From Luminiphilus sp. (GTDB lineage Bacteria > Pseudomonadota > Gammaproteobacteria > Pseudomonadales > Halieaceae), in the NCBI GenBank assembly GCA_024638905.1, contig JAHEJH010000054.1, positions 1-17,966 on the forward strand: a DNA stretch of 17,966 nucleotides. The letters are read 5' to 3'. The notes beneath the pieces were generated by a model, which did no database searches, was not told where the DNA came from, and saw only the letters and a list, made by a program, of their open reading frames with translations. Below, in pieces: positions 1 through 7,107 of the stretch (positions are counted from its first letter, which is position 1; each line of letters begins with the position of its first letter). The position numbers and the translations under genes were made by a program.

Positions 1-42
1 ACCGTCGAAGCTGTCAAGAAGTTTGAGGAGGCGTTGGCGTGA
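1..42 (+). CDS. rplD: 50S ribosomal protein L4, C-terminal fragment (partial)
   Basis: The first 14 codons read TVEAVKKFEEALA followed by TGA, which fits the last helix of L4 (E. coli L4 ends in a similar ADAVKQVEEMLA segment). The gene begins upstream of the window. L4 is a large-subunit protein with a loop reaching the exit tunnel. In E. coli it is also the autogenous repressor of the S10 operon, acting on a leader far upstream that is not visible here. Its stop overlaps the GTG start of the next gene by four bases (GTGA), suggesting translational coupling. The identification rests on the short match plus the conserved rplD-rplW order. Confidence 0.85.
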   Translation, partial: TVEAVKKFEEALA

Positions 43-335
43 ATCAGGAGCGAGTTTTTCAGATTCTGCTGGGCCCCCACGTGTCGGAAAAATCGGCGAT
101 CGTGGCAGAGCAGAGCAATCAATATGTATTCCGTGTCTCTCTTGATGCGACCAAAGACGAAATTCGTCAGTCCGTCGAGCAGCTTTTCAAGGTCACGGTG
201 AATGATGTTCAGACGTTGCGCGTGAAAGGCAAGACCAAGCGTAACCGTTATGGATTGAGCAAGCGTCCGTCGTGGAAGAAAGCCTACGTGCGGGTGGAGC
301 AAGGTCAAGAAATTGACTTTGCGTCGATGAGCTGA
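39..335 (+). CDS. rplW: 50S ribosomal protein L23
   Basis: This 98-residue protein is the usual length for L23, which binds 23S rRNA domain III and sits at the polypeptide exit. It is the docking site for trigger factor and SRP. The PHVSEK motif is intact, and its glutamate (residue 17) matches E. coli Glu18, the trigger-factor contact. The basic loop VKGKTKRNRYG that reaches toward the tunnel is present, followed by WKKAYVRV. The GTG start at 39 is supported by GAGGAG at 25-30, eight bases upstream, and by overlap with the rplD stop. It lies in the S10 operon between rplD and rplB. Confidence 0.97.
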   Translation: MNQERVFQILLGPHVSEKSAIVAEQSNQYVFRVSLDATKDEIRQSVEQLFKVTVNDVQTLRVKGKTKRNRYGLSKRPSWKKAYVRVEQGQEIDFASMS

Positions 336-346
336 GGTAGCGAGTC

Positions 347-1174
347 ATGGCAGTCGTAAAGAGTAAACCCACGTCAGCAGGACGCCGCCACCAGGTGAAG
401 GTGGTGACTGAAGGCTTGCACAAAGGCAAACCTCACGGTCCGCTCCTCGAGAAGAAGTCCAAGACTGGCGGCCGTAATAACCTCGGTCGTATCACTACGC
501 GTCATATCGGTGGTGGGCACAAGCAGCACTACCGCAAAATTGATTTCAAGCGCACCAAGGACGGCATCCCCGCCAAGGTCGAGCGCATCGAATACGACCC
601 CAACCGCACAGCACACATTGCACTGCTTCTATACGCCGACGGCGAGCGTCGCTACATCATTGCGCCCAAGGGTGTTCAGGCTGGCGATGTACTGCACTCT
701 GGTTCGGCAGCGCCTATCAAGGCGGGCAACTGCTTGCCGGTCCGCAGTATCCCCGTTGGTTCAGTGATTCACGCGATCGAGCTGAAGCCCGGCAAGGGCG
801 CGCAGATGGCGCGTTCGGCGGGTGCTTCTGTTCAGCTGGTTGCTCGTGAAGGTCAATACGCCACTGTTCGCCTGCGTTCCGGTGAGATGCGCAAAGTACC
901 CATTGATTGCCGTGCGACCCTGGGCGAGGTGTCCAATTCGGAGCACAGCCTGCGCAAGCTTGGTAAAGCTGGAGCGGCGCGCTGGAGAGGCGTGCGACCC
1001 ACCGTGCGTGGCGTGGCAATGAACCCGGTTGATCACCCACATGGTGGTGGTGAAGGTAAGACATCTGGTGGCCGACACCCGGTCACGCCTTGGGGCGTGC
1101 CGACCAAGGGCTACAAGACCCGCAAGAACAAGCGCACCGACGGCATGATTGTTCGCCGTCGCGGCAAGAAGTAA
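347..1174 (+). CDS. rplB: 50S ribosomal protein L2
   Basis: L2 is a primary 23S rRNA-binding protein near the peptidyl transferase centre and the subunit interface. At 275 residues it is close to the 273 of E. coli. The N-terminal part carries KTGGRNNLGRITTRHIGGGHK. The C-terminal part carries HPHGGGEG with the conserved histidine (E. coli His229) near residue 230, and a basic tail ending VRRRGKK. The ATG start at 347 is separated from the rplW stop by 11 bases. Nothing is broken or unusual. Confidence 0.98.
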   Translation: MAVVKSKPTSAGRRHQVKVVTEGLHKGKPHGPLLEKKSKTGGRNNLGRITTRHIGGGHKQHYRKIDFKRTKDGIPAKVERIEYDPNRTAHIALLLYADGERRYIIAPKGVQAGDVLHSGSAAPIKAGNCLPVRSIPVGSVIHAIELKPGKGAQMARSAGASVQLVAREGQYATVRLRSGEMRKVPIDCRATLGEVSNSEHSLRKLGKAGAARWRGVRPTVRGVAMNPVDHPHGGGEGKTSGGRHPVTPWGVPTKGYKTRKNKRTDGMIVRRRGKK

Positions 1175-1193
1175 TCGGTCAGGAGAGTTAACA

Positions 1194-1469
1194 GTGCCCC
1201 GTTCATTGAAAAAAGGCCCTTTCATCGACCTGCACCTCATGAAGAAAGTTGAGGCGGCGGCGGAAGCCAACGATCGTCGACCGATCAAGACTTGGTCTCG
1301 TCGATCCATGGTATCCCCCAACATGGTGGGTCTGACGATTGCCGTTCACAACGGCCGTCAGCACGTCCCCATCCTGATCAACGAAGACATGGTGGGCCAC
1401 AAGCTCGGTGAGTTCGCGGTGACCCGTACGTTCAAGGGCCACATTGTGGACAAGAAGGCCAAGCGATAA
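1194..1469 (+). CDS. rpsS: 30S ribosomal protein S19
   Basis: S19 binds the head of the 30S subunit with S13. I place the start at GTG 1194, giving 91 residues beginning (V/M)PRSLKKGPFID, exactly the family N-terminus. An in-frame ATG at 1149 lies inside rplB and would add 15 unrelated residues. The Shine-Dalgarno AGGAGA at 1181-1186, seven bases before the GTG, supports the shorter form. The core includes the conserved KTWSRRSMVSPNMVGLTI and ends in a basic KGHIVDKKAKR tail. It lies in the S10 operon after rplB. Confidence 0.96.
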   Translation: MPRSLKKGPFIDLHLMKKVEAAAEANDRRPIKTWSRRSMVSPNMVGLTIAVHNGRQHVPILINEDMVGHKLGEFAVTRTFKGHIVDKKAKR

Positions 1470-1487
1470 GGCCGGCTGGAGAGAGAT

Positions 1488-1826
1488 ATGGAAGTAGCAG
1501 CCAAATTACGTGCAGCACGCATCTCAGCGCAGAAGGCCCGGCTGGTCGCAGATCAGGTTCGCGGCAAGCCGGTTGAGGAGGCGCTGAGTGTGCTCGAGTT
1601 CAGCAACAAGAAGGCCGCGACGATCGTTCGCAAAGTGCTGAATTCTGCCATTGCCAATGCTGAGAACAACGAAGGCGCAGACGTTGATGAGCTGCGCGTT
1701 TCCACGATTTATGTTGATGAAGGGTTCACCATGAAACGCCTGCGCGCTCGCGCTAAAGGCCGCGGTGACCGAATTTTTAAGCGCACCTGCCATATCACGG
1801 TCAAGGTCGCGGACAACGAGAGTTAA
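1488..1826 (+). CDS. rplV: 50S ribosomal protein L22
   Basis: L22 is a 112-residue protein that contacts all 23S domains, and its long beta-hairpin lines the narrow part of the exit tunnel. The sequence is collinear with E. coli L22, with MKR at 82-84 intact. The hairpin tip differs: E. coli P87 is A87, M86 is R86 and A93 is G93. Positions 82-84, 91 and 93 are known to affect macrolide sensitivity and nascent-chain stalling, so the tip may behave differently here (inference). GGAGAGAG before the ATG at 1488 serves as ribosome binding site. The stop TAA overlaps the Shine-Dalgarno of rpsC. Confidence 0.97.
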   Translation: MEVAAKLRAARISAQKARLVADQVRGKPVEEALSVLEFSNKKAATIVRKVLNSAIANAENNEGADVDELRVSTIYVDEGFTMKRLRARAKGRGDRIFKRTCHITVKVADNES

Positions 1827-1838
1827 GGAGACGACCGA

Positions 1839-2483
1839 ATGGGTCAGAAGGTACATCCAACGGGTATCCGGCTGGGCGTGGTCAAGGACCATAACTCGGT
1901 CTGGTACGCAGACAGCAAAACCTATGCGAAGAACTTGATTAATGACCTCGAGGTGCGTGAGTACATCCTGAAGAAGTTGGATGCCGCCTCAGTGAGCCGC
2001 GTCAAGATTGAGCGCCCAGCGCAAACAGCGCGGATCACCATCTTCACTGCACGTCCCGGCATTGTGATCGGTAAGAAAGGTGAAGACGTTGACGGTTTGC
2101 GCAAGGACCTGTCGGCCAAAATGGGCGTGCCGGTGCACATCAACATTGAAGAGATTCGTAAGCCTGACGTCGACGCCCGTCTGGTCGCCCAGAACGTGGC
2201 CCAGCAGCTGGAGCGTCGGGTCATGTTTCGCCGCGCAATGAAGCGTGTGGTCCAAAACGCCATGCGTCAGGGTGCACAGGGCATCAAGGTACAGGTCGGT
2301 GGTCGACTCGGCGGCGCAGAAATCGCCCGGACCGAGTGGTACCGCGAGGGTCGCGTGCCGCTGCACACCCTGCGGGCAGATATTGATTACGCCACGTATG
2401 AAGCACACACCACCTACGGTGTGATCGGCGTGAAGGTATGGATTTTTAAAGGTGAGGTAATCGGCGAAGGCGAAGAGGCCTGA
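1839..2483 (+). CDS. rpsC: 30S ribosomal protein S3
   Basis: S3 lies at the mRNA entry channel. The type-II KH domain is visible with its GKKG loop at residues 78-81. The mRNA-entry residues R131, R132 and K135 known from E. coli S3 are at the same positions. The C-terminal S3 domain runs to GVKVWIFKGEVIGEGEEA. The protein has 214 residues against 233 in E. coli, and the basic C-terminal extension common in relatives is replaced by a short acidic end. The start at 1839 follows AAGGAG at 1825-1830 with eight bases of spacing. Confidence 0.97.
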   Translation: MGQKVHPTGIRLGVVKDHNSVWYADSKTYAKNLINDLEVREYILKKLDAASVSRVKIERPAQTARITIFTARPGIVIGKKGEDVDGLRKDLSAKMGVPVHINIEEIRKPDVDARLVAQNVAQQLERRVMFRRAMKRVVQNAMRQGAQGIKVQVGGRLGGAEIARTEWYREGRVPLHTLRADIDYATYEAHTTYGVIGVKVWIFKGEVIGEGEEA

Positions 2484-2527
2484 TAGGCCAAGGCGCTGAG
2501 CTGAATACCTGATTGAGGAAGTAGAGC

Positions 2528-2941
2528 ATGCTGCAACCGAAACGGACCAAGTTCCGCAAGACGCAGAAAGGTCGCAACCGCGGGCTCGCTGAGCGCGGTA
2601 GCAAGGTGAGCTTTGGCGAGTACGCCCTGAAGGCGACTGGTCGTGGCCGCATCACTGCCCGTCAGATCGAAGCGGCGCGTCGTGCCATGACCCGCCACAT
2701 CAAGCGGGGCGGCAAGATTTGGATTCGTATTTTCCCTGACAAGCCGATTACCGGTAAGCCGCTGGAAGTCCGCCAGGGAAAAGGTAAGGGCAACGTTGAG
2801 TATTGGGTGGCGCAGATTCAGCCGGGTCGTGTGCTGTATGAGGTCGAGGGAGTATCGGAGCAGTTAGCGCGCGAGGCGTTTGATCTTGCTGCGGCCAAGC
2901 TGCCGGTGCAGACCACGTTTGTGAAGCGGTCGGTGATGTGA
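2528..2941 (+). CDS. rplP: 50S ribosomal protein L16
   Basis: L16 is a 137-residue protein that organises 5S/23S rRNA near the A site. MLQPKRTKFRK at the N-terminus and VRQGKGKGNVEYW in the middle are diagnostic. Arg82 corresponds to E. coli Arg81, which the oxygenase YcfD/RoxA hydroxylates. The next residue is glutamine rather than the methionine of E. coli. One residue is inserted near position 24 relative to E. coli. The 44-base gap from rpsC is the largest so far in this operon. The stop TGA shares one base with the rpmC ATG. Confidence 0.97.
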   Translation: MLQPKRTKFRKTQKGRNRGLAERGSKVSFGEYALKATGRGRITARQIEAARRAMTRHIKRGGKIWIRIFPDKPITGKPLEVRQGKGKGNVEYWVAQIQPGRVLYEVEGVSEQLAREAFDLAAAKLPVQTTFVKRSVM

Positions 2942-3132
2942 TGAAAGCCAATGAACTTCGGGACAAGTCGGTCGACGAGCTGAACCAGCAGTTGCTGTCT
3001 CTGCGCGAGGAGCAGTTCAAGTTGCGTATGGCCAAGGCGACAGGGCAATTGGGACAAAGCCATTTGCTCAAGCAGACCAAGCGAGACATTGCGCGGGTGA
3101 AGACCGTGCTGCAACAGAAGGCGGAACAGTAA
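2941..3132 (+). CDS. rpmC: 50S ribosomal protein L29
   Basis: L29 is a small two-helix protein beside L23 at the tunnel exit. I choose ATG 2941 (63 residues, MKANELRDKSVDELNQQLL), which equals the E. coli length. A GTG codon directly before it at 2938 would add a single residue. The stop of rplP (TGA 2939-2941) overlaps this ATG by one base, and no strong Shine-Dalgarno is seen. Translation probably depends on coupling to rplP. The second helix holds the conserved SHLLKQTKRDIARVKTVL. Confidence 0.96.
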   Translation: MKANELRDKSVDELNQQLLSLREEQFKLRMAKATGQLGQSHLLKQTKRDIARVKTVLQQKAEQ

Positions 3133-3398
3133 TGGCATCGACAGAGACGAGCACGCGAACCCTGCAGGGTCGCGTAGTCAGTGACAAGATGGATAAGACC
3201 ATCACCGTCAAAATCGAGCGCCGGGTGAAGCATCCTGTTTATGGGAAGTACATCACCCGCTCCTCCAAGGTGCATGCGCATGACGAGGAAAACAAAGCGG
3301 GAATGGGCGACACCGTGCTGGTGGCGGAATCGCGTCCGATGTCTAAGAGCAAGAGCTGGACCCTGGTTGAGGTTGTGGAGACTGCGACTCAGATTTGA
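3132..3398 (+). CDS. rpsQ: 30S ribosomal protein S17
   Basis: S17 is an OB-fold primary binder of 16S rRNA. The protein has 88 residues with the family core GRVVSDKMDKTITVKIERR and HPVYGKYITRSSKVHAHDE. Its ATG overlaps the last base of the rpmC stop (TAATG), another sign of coupled translation. AAGG and GGAA in the rpmC tail may serve as ribosome binding site. This is the last gene of the S10 operon in the E. coli arrangement. The following 53-base spacer separates it from the spc genes. Confidence 0.96.
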   Translation: MASTETSTRTLQGRVVSDKMDKTITVKIERRVKHPVYGKYITRSSKVHAHDEENKAGMGDTVLVAESRPMSKSKSWTLVEVVETATQI

Positions 3399-3451
3399 GG
3401 CGCAGTCCATTTGAGCGAGCGGCACGAACGCCGTTGCTGGAGTAGAGAAAG

Positions 3452-3820
3452 ATGATTCAGACGCAGTCGTATCTGGAAGTAGCCGATAACAGCGGTGCAC
3501 GTCGTGTGATGTGTATCAAAGTGCTGGGCGGCTCCAAGCGTCGTTATGCCCGCGTGGGTGACTTGATCAAGGTCACCGTGAAGGAAGCGATTCCTCGGGG
3601 CAAGGTTAAAAAGGGCCAGGTGATCACGGCCGTTGTCGTCCGTACTAAAAAGGGTGTGCGTCGCCCCGATGGTTCATTGATCAAGTTCGACGAGAACGCA
3701 GCCGTGTTGCTAAACGCGCAGGACGCTCCGATCGGTACCCGTATTTTTGGACCGGTCACCCGCGAGCTCCGCGGTGAGAAATTTATGAAAATCATTTCCC
3801 TTGCGCCGGAAGTGATCTGA
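3452..3820 (+). CDS. rplN: 50S ribosomal protein L14
   Basis: L14 is a 122-residue beta-barrel protein at the subunit interface, where it meets 16S helix 14 and the silencing factor RsfS. The family pattern is complete: MIQTQSYLEVADNSGARR at the start, VVVRTKKGVRRPDGS in the middle and RELRGEKFMKIISLAPEV at the end. It opens the spc operon. In E. coli the spc promoter lies in the rpsQ-rplN gap. Here that gap (3399-3451) shows a TTGAGC box but no convincing -10, so transcription may simply read through from the S10 genes. Confidence 0.97.
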   Translation: MIQTQSYLEVADNSGARRVMCIKVLGGSKRRYARVGDLIKVTVKEAIPRGKVKKGQVITAVVVRTKKGVRRPDGSLIKFDENAAVLLNAQDAPIGTRIFGPVTRELRGEKFMKIISLAPEVI

Positions 3821-3843
3821 GCAGGGACGGAGAGGGTTCAATC

Positions 3844-4158
3844 ATGGCGAAGCTCAAGCGTGATGACGAAGTGGTCGTGATCGCCGGAAAAGATAAAGGA
3901 AAGCGCGGTACCGTGCGTCGCGTCCTTGACAGTGATCGCGTCATTGTCAGCGGCGTGAACATGATTAAGAAGCACACCAAGCCCAACCCTCAGGCAGGCG
4001 TTGCCGGTGGCATCGTCGAGCAGGAAGCAGCGATCCAGGCTTCTAACTTAGCGGTTTACAACAGCAAGTCCGGCAAGGGCGAACGCGTTGGCTACCGCGA
4101 TGAGGACGGCAAAAAGGTCCGCGTATTCAAGCCGTCCGGCGATCTGGTTGACGCCTGA
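3844..4158 (+). CDS. rplX: 50S ribosomal protein L24
   Basis: L24 is an early assembly protein that nucleates folding of 23S domain I. It has 104 residues with an N-terminal KOW motif (DDEVVVIAGKDKGKRGTV, about residues 7-24). The loop HTKPNPQAGVAGGIVEQEA and the C-terminal KKVRVFKPSGDLVD segment follow. GGAGAGGG lies upstream of ATG 3844. It is followed 30 bases later by rplE, as expected in the spc operon. Confidence 0.97.
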   Translation: MAKLKRDDEVVVIAGKDKGKRGTVRRVLDSDRVIVSGVNMIKKHTKPNPQAGVAGGIVEQEAAIQASNLAVYNSKSGKGERVGYRDEDGKKVRVFKPSGDLVDA

Positions 4159-4188
4159 TCAGCAGGGACGAGAAGAGGCAATTGAGAG

Positions 4189-4728
4189 ATGACAGCGCTT
4201 AAAGAAAAATATCGCAGCGAGATTGTTCCCCAACTCCAGTCGGAGCTCGGGCTCAAAAACGTGATGGCGGTGCCGCGAATCAGCAAGATCACCCTCAACA
4301 TGGGTGTGGGCGAAGCCGTAGGCGACAAGAAGGTGCTCGAGCACGCGGTCGCCGATATGGAAAAGATTGCGGGCCAAAAGCCTATCGTCACCAAGTCGCG
4401 TAAATCGATTGCGGGATTCAAGATCCGTGACGGTTGGCCGATTGGTTGCAAAGTGACGCTACGCGATGAGCGCATGTACGAATTCCTTGATCGCCTGATC
4501 AACATTGCCATCCCCCGAATCCGAGACTTCCGTGGTATCAGCCCAAAGCAGTTTGATGGGCGCGGCAATTTTGCAATGGGTGTCACGGAACAGATTATTT
4601 TCCCGGAAATTGATTACGATCAGATCGACAAGTTGCGAGGTATGGATATCACTATCGCTACCACTGCAGCCAACGACGAGCAAGGTCGGGCATTGCTAGC
4701 CGCATTCAATTTCCCCTTTAGAAGCTGA
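4189..4728 (+). CDS. rplE: 50S ribosomal protein L5
   Basis: L5 binds 5S rRNA in the central protuberance and contacts P-site tRNA and S13. The 179-residue length equals E. coli L5. Visible family segments include SKITLNMGVGEA, KSRKSIAGFKIRDGWPIGCKV, RIRDFRGISP and FPEIDYDQIDKLRGMDI. In E. coli the S8 repressor binds mRNA at the start of this gene. The 30-base rplX-rplE gap here contains only a weak CCTG/CAGG fold, so that control cannot be confirmed by eye. Confidence 0.97.
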   Translation: MTALKEKYRSEIVPQLQSELGLKNVMAVPRISKITLNMGVGEAVGDKKVLEHAVADMEKIAGQKPIVTKSRKSIAGFKIRDGWPIGCKVTLRDERMYEFLDRLINIAIPRIRDFRGISPKQFDGRGNFAMGVTEQIIFPEIDYDQIDKLRGMDITIATTAANDEQGRALLAAFNFPFRS

Positions 4729-4740
4729 GGCATCAGAGAT

Positions 4741-5046
4741 ATGGCCAAGAAATCCATGATCGCCCGCGAGGCTAAGCGCGCCCGAACGGTAGCCAAGTTT
4801 GCTGCCAAGCGCGCCCAACTCAAGGAAGTGATTGCCAACGTTAACACCGGTGACGAAGAGCGTTGGGAAGCCCAGATTGCGCTGCAAAAGTTGCCGCGCA
4901 ACGCGAGTCCGGTGCGCCAGCAGCGTCGGTGCCAACTAACTGGCCGACCTCACGGTGTCTACAGAAAATTTGGTTTGTGTCGCAACAAGCTGCGTGAAGC
5001 AGCCATGCGCGGCGATGTGCCTGGTCTGGTTAAGTCCAGCTGGTAA
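4741..5046 (+). CDS. rpsN: 30S ribosomal protein S14, zinc-independent long form
   Basis: S14 acts in the 30S head near the A site. This is the 101-residue form with an N-terminal helical extension. It lacks the CxxC pairs of the short zinc-binding form: only two isolated cysteines appear (in RRCQLTG and FGLCRNK). The typical LPRNASPVRQQRRC and GRPHGVYRKFGL segments are present, and it ends VPGLVKSSW. GAGG at 4727-4730, overlapping the rplE stop, is the likely ribosome binding site. Confidence 0.97.
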   Translation: MAKKSMIAREAKRARTVAKFAAKRAQLKEVIANVNTGDEERWEAQIALQKLPRNASPVRQQRRCQLTGRPHGVYRKFGLCRNKLREAAMRGDVPGLVKSSW

Positions 5047-5060
5047 CGGAGAACGTTTGA

Positions 5061-5456
5061 ATGAGCATGCAAGATCCGCTGAGCGATATGTTGACCCGTC
5101 TGCGCAATGCGCAAATGGCGGGCAAGCAGACCGTCGATATGCCGGGGTCCAAGCTGAAAGTTTCAGTGGCCAAGGTCCTCGAGCAGGAAGGCTACATTGC
5201 CGGTCATCGTTATGACGACAGCACCGGCAAGCCACGGTTGCACATCGATCTGAAGTATTACGAGGGCAAGCCGGTGATCGCTGAAATTGAGCGCATCAGC
5301 AAGCCGTCTTTACGCCGCTATTCCGGCAAGGACGATTTGCCATCGGTGCGCGGTGGGCTGGGTGTCGCCATTGTGTCGACTTCCCGAGGGGTCATGACGG
5401 ATCGGGCGGCGCGAGCTGCTGGTGTGGGAGGCGAAGTCCTCTGCACGGTCTTCTGA
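5061..5456 (+). CDS. rpsH: 30S ribosomal protein S8
   Basis: S8 is a primary 16S rRNA-binding protein (helix 21). In E. coli it is also the translational repressor of the spc operon. The protein has 131 residues, close to the 130 of E. coli. The N-terminal DPLSDMLTRLRNAQ and the C-terminal RNA-binding segment STSRGVMTDRAARAAGVGGE are intact. CGGAGAA lies upstream of ATG 5061. The position between rpsN and rplF is standard. Confidence 0.97.
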   Translation: MSMQDPLSDMLTRLRNAQMAGKQTVDMPGSKLKVSVAKVLEQEGYIAGHRYDDSTGKPRLHIDLKYYEGKPVIAEIERISKPSLRRYSGKDDLPSVRGGLGVAIVSTSRGVMTDRAARAAGVGGEVLCTVF

Positions 5457-5480
5457 TCAGAGAACTGGAGCGTTAGAGAA

Positions 5481-6008
5481 ATGTCTCGTGTAGCAAATAG
5501 TCCGGTCGCCCTGCCCAAAGGGGTGGACATCAAAGTCGAGGGGCTGAGCCTCTCGGTGAAGGGTGGCAAGGGCACTCTGGATCTGACCTTGACCGATGGC
5601 GTGGGCGTCAACGTGGAAGAGGGCGTCGCCACCATTACCTACGAGGGCGACAGCCATCGAGCGATGGCGGGTACGACCCGTTCCCTGTTGGCGAATATGG
5701 TCAAAGGCGTCACCGACGGTTGGGAGAAGAAGCTGGTGCTGAATGGCGTTGGCTACCGTGCCAAGGCGTCAGGCAAGTCGGTCAACCTGACGATTGGCTT
5801 GTCGCACCAGGTGGATTACCAACTGGCAGAGGGCTTGTCAGCCGATACGCCCACCCAGACAGAAATTGTGATCTCAGGGATCGACAAGCAGGCCGTTGGT
5901 CAGGCTGCCGCGGAAATCCGCAGCTTCCGACCCCCGGAGCCCTACAAAGGAAAAGGCATTCGCTACGCCGACGAGTACGTCCGGCGTAAGGAAGCCAAGA
6001 AAAAGTAA
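5481..6008 (+). CDS. rplF: 50S ribosomal protein L6
   Basis: L6 has two similar domains and sits near the sarcin-ricin loop and the factor-binding site. It has 175 residues against 177 in E. coli. The N-terminus SRVANSPVALPKGVDIKV and the C-terminal rRNA-binding motif RPPEPYKGKGIRYADEYV (about residues 150-167) identify it. The tail RRKEAKKK is basic. It is followed 12 bases later by rplR. Confidence 0.97.
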   Translation: MSRVANSPVALPKGVDIKVEGLSLSVKGGKGTLDLTLTDGVGVNVEEGVATITYEGDSHRAMAGTTRSLLANMVKGVTDGWEKKLVLNGVGYRAKASGKSVNLTIGLSHQVDYQLAEGLSADTPTQTEIVISGIDKQAVGQAAAEIRSFRPPEPYKGKGIRYADEYVRRKEAKKK

Positions 6009-6020
6009 TCGGATACGGCA

Positions 6021-6371
6021 ATGAATACCAAGACACAAGCGCGTCAGCGCCGCGCCAAAAAATCCCGGGTGCACATGCGAACTGCGGGTTCCGTCAGGTT
6101 GTCAGTGCATCGCACGCCTCGGCATATCTATGCTCAGGTGATTTCTGGCGACAGCAAGACCGTTTTGGCTCAGGCCTCAACGCTCGACAAAGACCTGCGC
6201 TCGGACGCTACCGGCAACGTTGCGGCAGCGGCGGCAGTGGGCAAGCTGGTCGCAGAGCGTGCGAAGGCGGCTGGTGTCACATCAGTGGCATTTGACCGGT
6301 CAGGGTTCCGATATCACGGACGAGTGAAAGCACTTGCAGAGGCCGCGCGTGAAGGCGGGCTGGAGTTTTAA
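6021..6371 (+). CDS. rplR: 50S ribosomal protein L18
   Basis: L18 binds 5S rRNA with L5 and L25 in the central protuberance. The 116-residue product has a basic, disordered N-terminus (KTQARQRRAKKSRVHMR) that contacts 5S rRNA. The globular core follows with RLSVHRTPRHIYAQVI and ends in FDRSGFRYHGRVKALAEAA and EGGLEF. Its stop lies two bases before the rpsE start, so rpsE relies on GGAG inside the end of this gene. Confidence 0.97.
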   Translation: MNTKTQARQRRAKKSRVHMRTAGSVRLSVHRTPRHIYAQVISGDSKTVLAQASTLDKDLRSDATGNVAAAAAVGKLVAERAKAAGVTSVAFDRSGFRYHGRVKALAEAAREGGLEF

Positions 6372-6373
6372 GT

Positions 6374-6895
6374 ATGGCAATGAATGACAAAAGGCAGCAG
6401 GGCGATCAGCGCACTGAAGGTGATCTTCAGGAGAAGCTGGTTCAGGTGAACCGGGTCGCTAAAACGGTAAAGGGCGGCCGCATCATGAGCTTTACGGCGC
6501 TGACCGTGGTCGGTGACGGCAAGGGCCGCGTCGGTTATGGCCGGGGTAAGGCTCGGGAAGTGCCTGTCGCTATTCAAAAAGCCATGGAGTCGGCGCGCCG
6601 CAACATGGTGCAGGTGCAATTGGTAAACGGCACCCTTCAGTACCCTATCAAGGCCGCTCATGGCGCGTCCAAGGTCTATATGCAGCCTGCCTCAGAAGGT
6701 ACTGGCGTGATTGCCGGTGGCGCTATGCGCTCTGTGCTGGAGCTCGCCGGTGTACACAACGTACTGGCCAAGTGCTACGGCTCGACCAACCCGGTCAACG
6801 TGGTGCAGGCGACTTTTAAGGGGCTTCGGGATATGAGCTCGCCTGAGGACGTCGCAGCGCGACGGGGCCTCAGCGTGGAAGAGATCCTCAGCTGA
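6374..6895 (+). CDS. rpsE: 30S ribosomal protein S5
   Basis: S5 shapes the mRNA entry channel and affects decoding accuracy. The 173-residue protein has a polar N-terminus, a double-stranded RNA-binding-like domain with KTVKGGRIMSFTALTVVGDG and GRVGYGRGKAREVP, and a C-terminal domain with GVIAGGAMRSVLELAGV. GGAG at 6362-6365, inside the rplR end, is eight bases before ATG 6374. A second ATG two codons on is possible but has poorer spacing. Confidence 0.97.
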   Translation: MAMNDKRQQGDQRTEGDLQEKLVQVNRVAKTVKGGRIMSFTALTVVGDGKGRVGYGRGKAREVPVAIQKAMESARRNMVQVQLVNGTLQYPIKAAHGASKVYMQPASEGTGVIAGGAMRSVLELAGVHNVLAKCYGSTNPVNVVQATFKGLRDMSSPEDVAARRGLSVEEILS

Positions 6896-6912
6896 GTAGT
6901 GGGGAGAGACTG

Positions 6913-7107
6913 ATGAGTAAAACAATGATCAAAGTCACGCAGGTGCGCAGCATCCACGGCCGTCTGAAAAAGCACCAGGCCTGTGTTGCGGGTCTGGGTC
7001 TGCGTCGAATTGGCCACACGGTCGAGGTGGAAGACACCCCGTCTGTGCGCGGCATGATTAACAAGGTGAACTACCTGGTCCGTGTCGAGGGCGAGAACAA
7101 TGTCTGA
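6913..7107 (+). CDS. rpmD: 50S ribosomal protein L30
   Basis: L30 is a small large-subunit protein of 64 residues, slightly longer than the 59 of E. coli because of a few extra residues at each end. The signature KVTQVRSIHGRLKKHQACV and GLGLRRIGHTVEVEDTPSVRG are complete. GGGGAGAG precedes the ATG. Its last eight bases (7100-7107) overlap the preferred rplO start. Confidence 0.96.
   Translation: MSKTMIKVTQVRSIHGRLKKHQACVAGLGLRRIGHTVEVEDTPSVRGMINKVNYLVRVEGENNV

Noticed and set aside
1149..1193. Upstream in-frame ATG extension of rpsS
   Set aside because: It overlaps rplB, adds 15 residues not found in S19, and the GTG at 1194 has a proper ribosome binding site and the family N-terminus.
3399..3451. 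Possible spc promoter in the rpsQ-rplN gap
   Set aside because: TTGAGC at 3411 is a fair -35, but no acceptable -10 lies 16-18 bases downstream. Only a small CGGC/GCCG fold is visible.
4150..4190. Possible S8 operator at the rplX-rplE junction, as in E. coli
   Set aside because: Only a four-pair CCTG/CAGG fold and the short palindrome CTGATCAG are seen. I could not match the S8-binding helix by eye.
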